Source: Actimicrobium sp034313845 (GTDB taxonomy: Bacteria > Pseudomonadota > Gammaproteobacteria > Burkholderiales > Burkholderiaceae_D). From it: a DNA stretch of 64,000 bases. Below are positions 63,596 to 64,000 of the stretch, one piece after another; position 1 is the first letter of the stretch; each line of letters opens with the position of its first letter. A program made the position numbers and the translations under genes. The notes under the pieces are model-generated. The model was not told the DNA's origin, made no database searches, and saw nothing but the letters and a program-made list of their open reading frames with translations. The stretch lies in NCBI RefSeq assembly GCF_034313845.1, contig NZ_JAVIWN010000004.1; one strand, given 5' to 3'.

Positions 63596-64000
63596 TCATT
63601 TGGTTTCCGCGAGGTTCCATGCTTTGGCTTGAAGGGCCTTGACACGATCATCGTACTTGGCATCGATGAGCTTCATCTCTTCATCGGTCACATCTTTAAA
63701 TTCATCATCGATCAATTGCCGTGCGCGGTCTGCTGGCAAAGCCAGGATCGCGCCAAACTCGTCGTAGGCCAAGCCGGAGAATGCCGCCAGCGTTTTCACG
63801 CCAGCCAATCCGAGCTTGCCGGCGGTAACCCGGTCCATACCTTCCATCGTTGCCAACGCGTCATCCATACCCTCAAGACCTTCTTCGGAAGCAATTGCCT
63901 CCGTCACCAGGGCATCGCGGGCGCGGGTGCGCAGCTCATTGACGGTATCTTCGTCGAACGATTCGATCTCCAGCATTTCACTGATCGGCACGTACGCGAT
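63596..64000 (-). CDS. nusA: Transcription termination/antitermination factor NusA, C-terminal part (5' end outside the window)
   Basis: The frame enters at the window edge and ends at the stop at 63596, giving about 134 C-terminal residues. It holds helix-hairpin-helix repeats with the acidic patch (EAIASEEGLEGMDDALATME, GMDRVTAGKLGLAGVKTLAA, GAILALPADRARQLIDDEF), typical of the NusA C-terminus. It lies directly before infB, as in other bacteria. Confidence 0.93.
   Translation of the reverse strand: MAYVPISEMLEIESFDEDTVNELRTRARDALVTEAIASEEGLEGMDDALATMEGMDRVTAGKLGLAGVKTLAAFSGLAYDEFGAILALPADRARQLIDDEFKDVTDEEMKLIDAKYDDRVKALQAKAWNLAETK

Overview
The window is about 58-60% GC by eye and reads as chromosomal DNA of a betaproteobacterium, most likely order Burkholderiales and family Oxalobacteraceae (Herbaspirillum/Collimonas/Herminiimonas-like). 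This is an inference from gene content: the nusA-infB-rbfA-truB-typA block, a HexR-controlled Entner-Doudoroff cluster, a formate dehydrogenase gamma subunit beside a ModE-type regulator, and two hrp-box-like promoters. No rRNA, tRNA or CRISPR array was recognised.

Layout. 0-3.3 kb: the start of a formate dehydrogenase gene (cut by the window edge), an oxalate/formate-family MFS transporter and a divergent ModE/PBP-type regulator. 3.3-9.3 kb: a complete leftward ribose operon rbsBACRKD with a perfect LacI-type operator upstream of rbsB. 9.5-18.7 kb: a rightward operon for a HAAT-type ABC importer (binding protein, two permeases, two ATPases), an amidase, an N-carbamoyl-amino-acid/allantoate-type amidohydrolase and an XRE-cupin regulator. 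It is interrupted after the binding-protein gene by a repeat field (four 177-bp units), and its second permease gene carries a one-base frameshift. 18.7-29 kb: an accessory zone with a large SF1 helicase carrying ankyrin repeats, dcd, a leucine-rich-repeat protein, a HipA/HipB-type pair, small proteins, a DMT exporter, an XdhC-family protein and a helical-repeat protein. The LRR gene and the helical-repeat gene each have an hrp-box-like promoter, so both are candidate type III effectors. 29-38.4 kb: hrpA, argA, yggX, an IS110-family element, rpiA and a CBS-domain transporter. 38.7-42.3 kb: a leftward stress group (RcnB-like, universal stress protein, DksA-like zinc finger, cbpM-cbpA, DUF3309). 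42.4-49.2 kb: Entner-Doudoroff and upper glycolysis genes, eda-edd leftward and pgi-zwf-hexR rightward, with two HexR-like palindromes between them. 49.4-57 kb: a small lipoprotein, dusA, a DUF1016/YhcG-type nuclease gene flanked by imperfect direct repeats, an AT-rich glycosyltransferase island (gtrA, a GT2 gene and a frameshifted membrane protein) and an omega-aminotransferase. 57-64 kb: the translation block typA, truB, rbfA, infB and the 3' end of nusA.

How the parts connect. Ribose imported by RbsBAC is phosphorylated by RbsK and enters the pentose pathway through RpiA at 36.3 kb. Glucose-6-phosphate made or used by Pgi and Zwf passes to Edd and Eda under HexR. A 27-bp palindrome (arms GGTGCAAT/ATTGCACC) occurs seven times, each time just beyond the 3' end of a gene, and two copies lie on either side of the IS110 element. 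Two genes (the livM-like permease and the membrane protein at 54 kb) carry single-base frameshifts at or beside homopolymers; these could be real lesions or sequencing errors.
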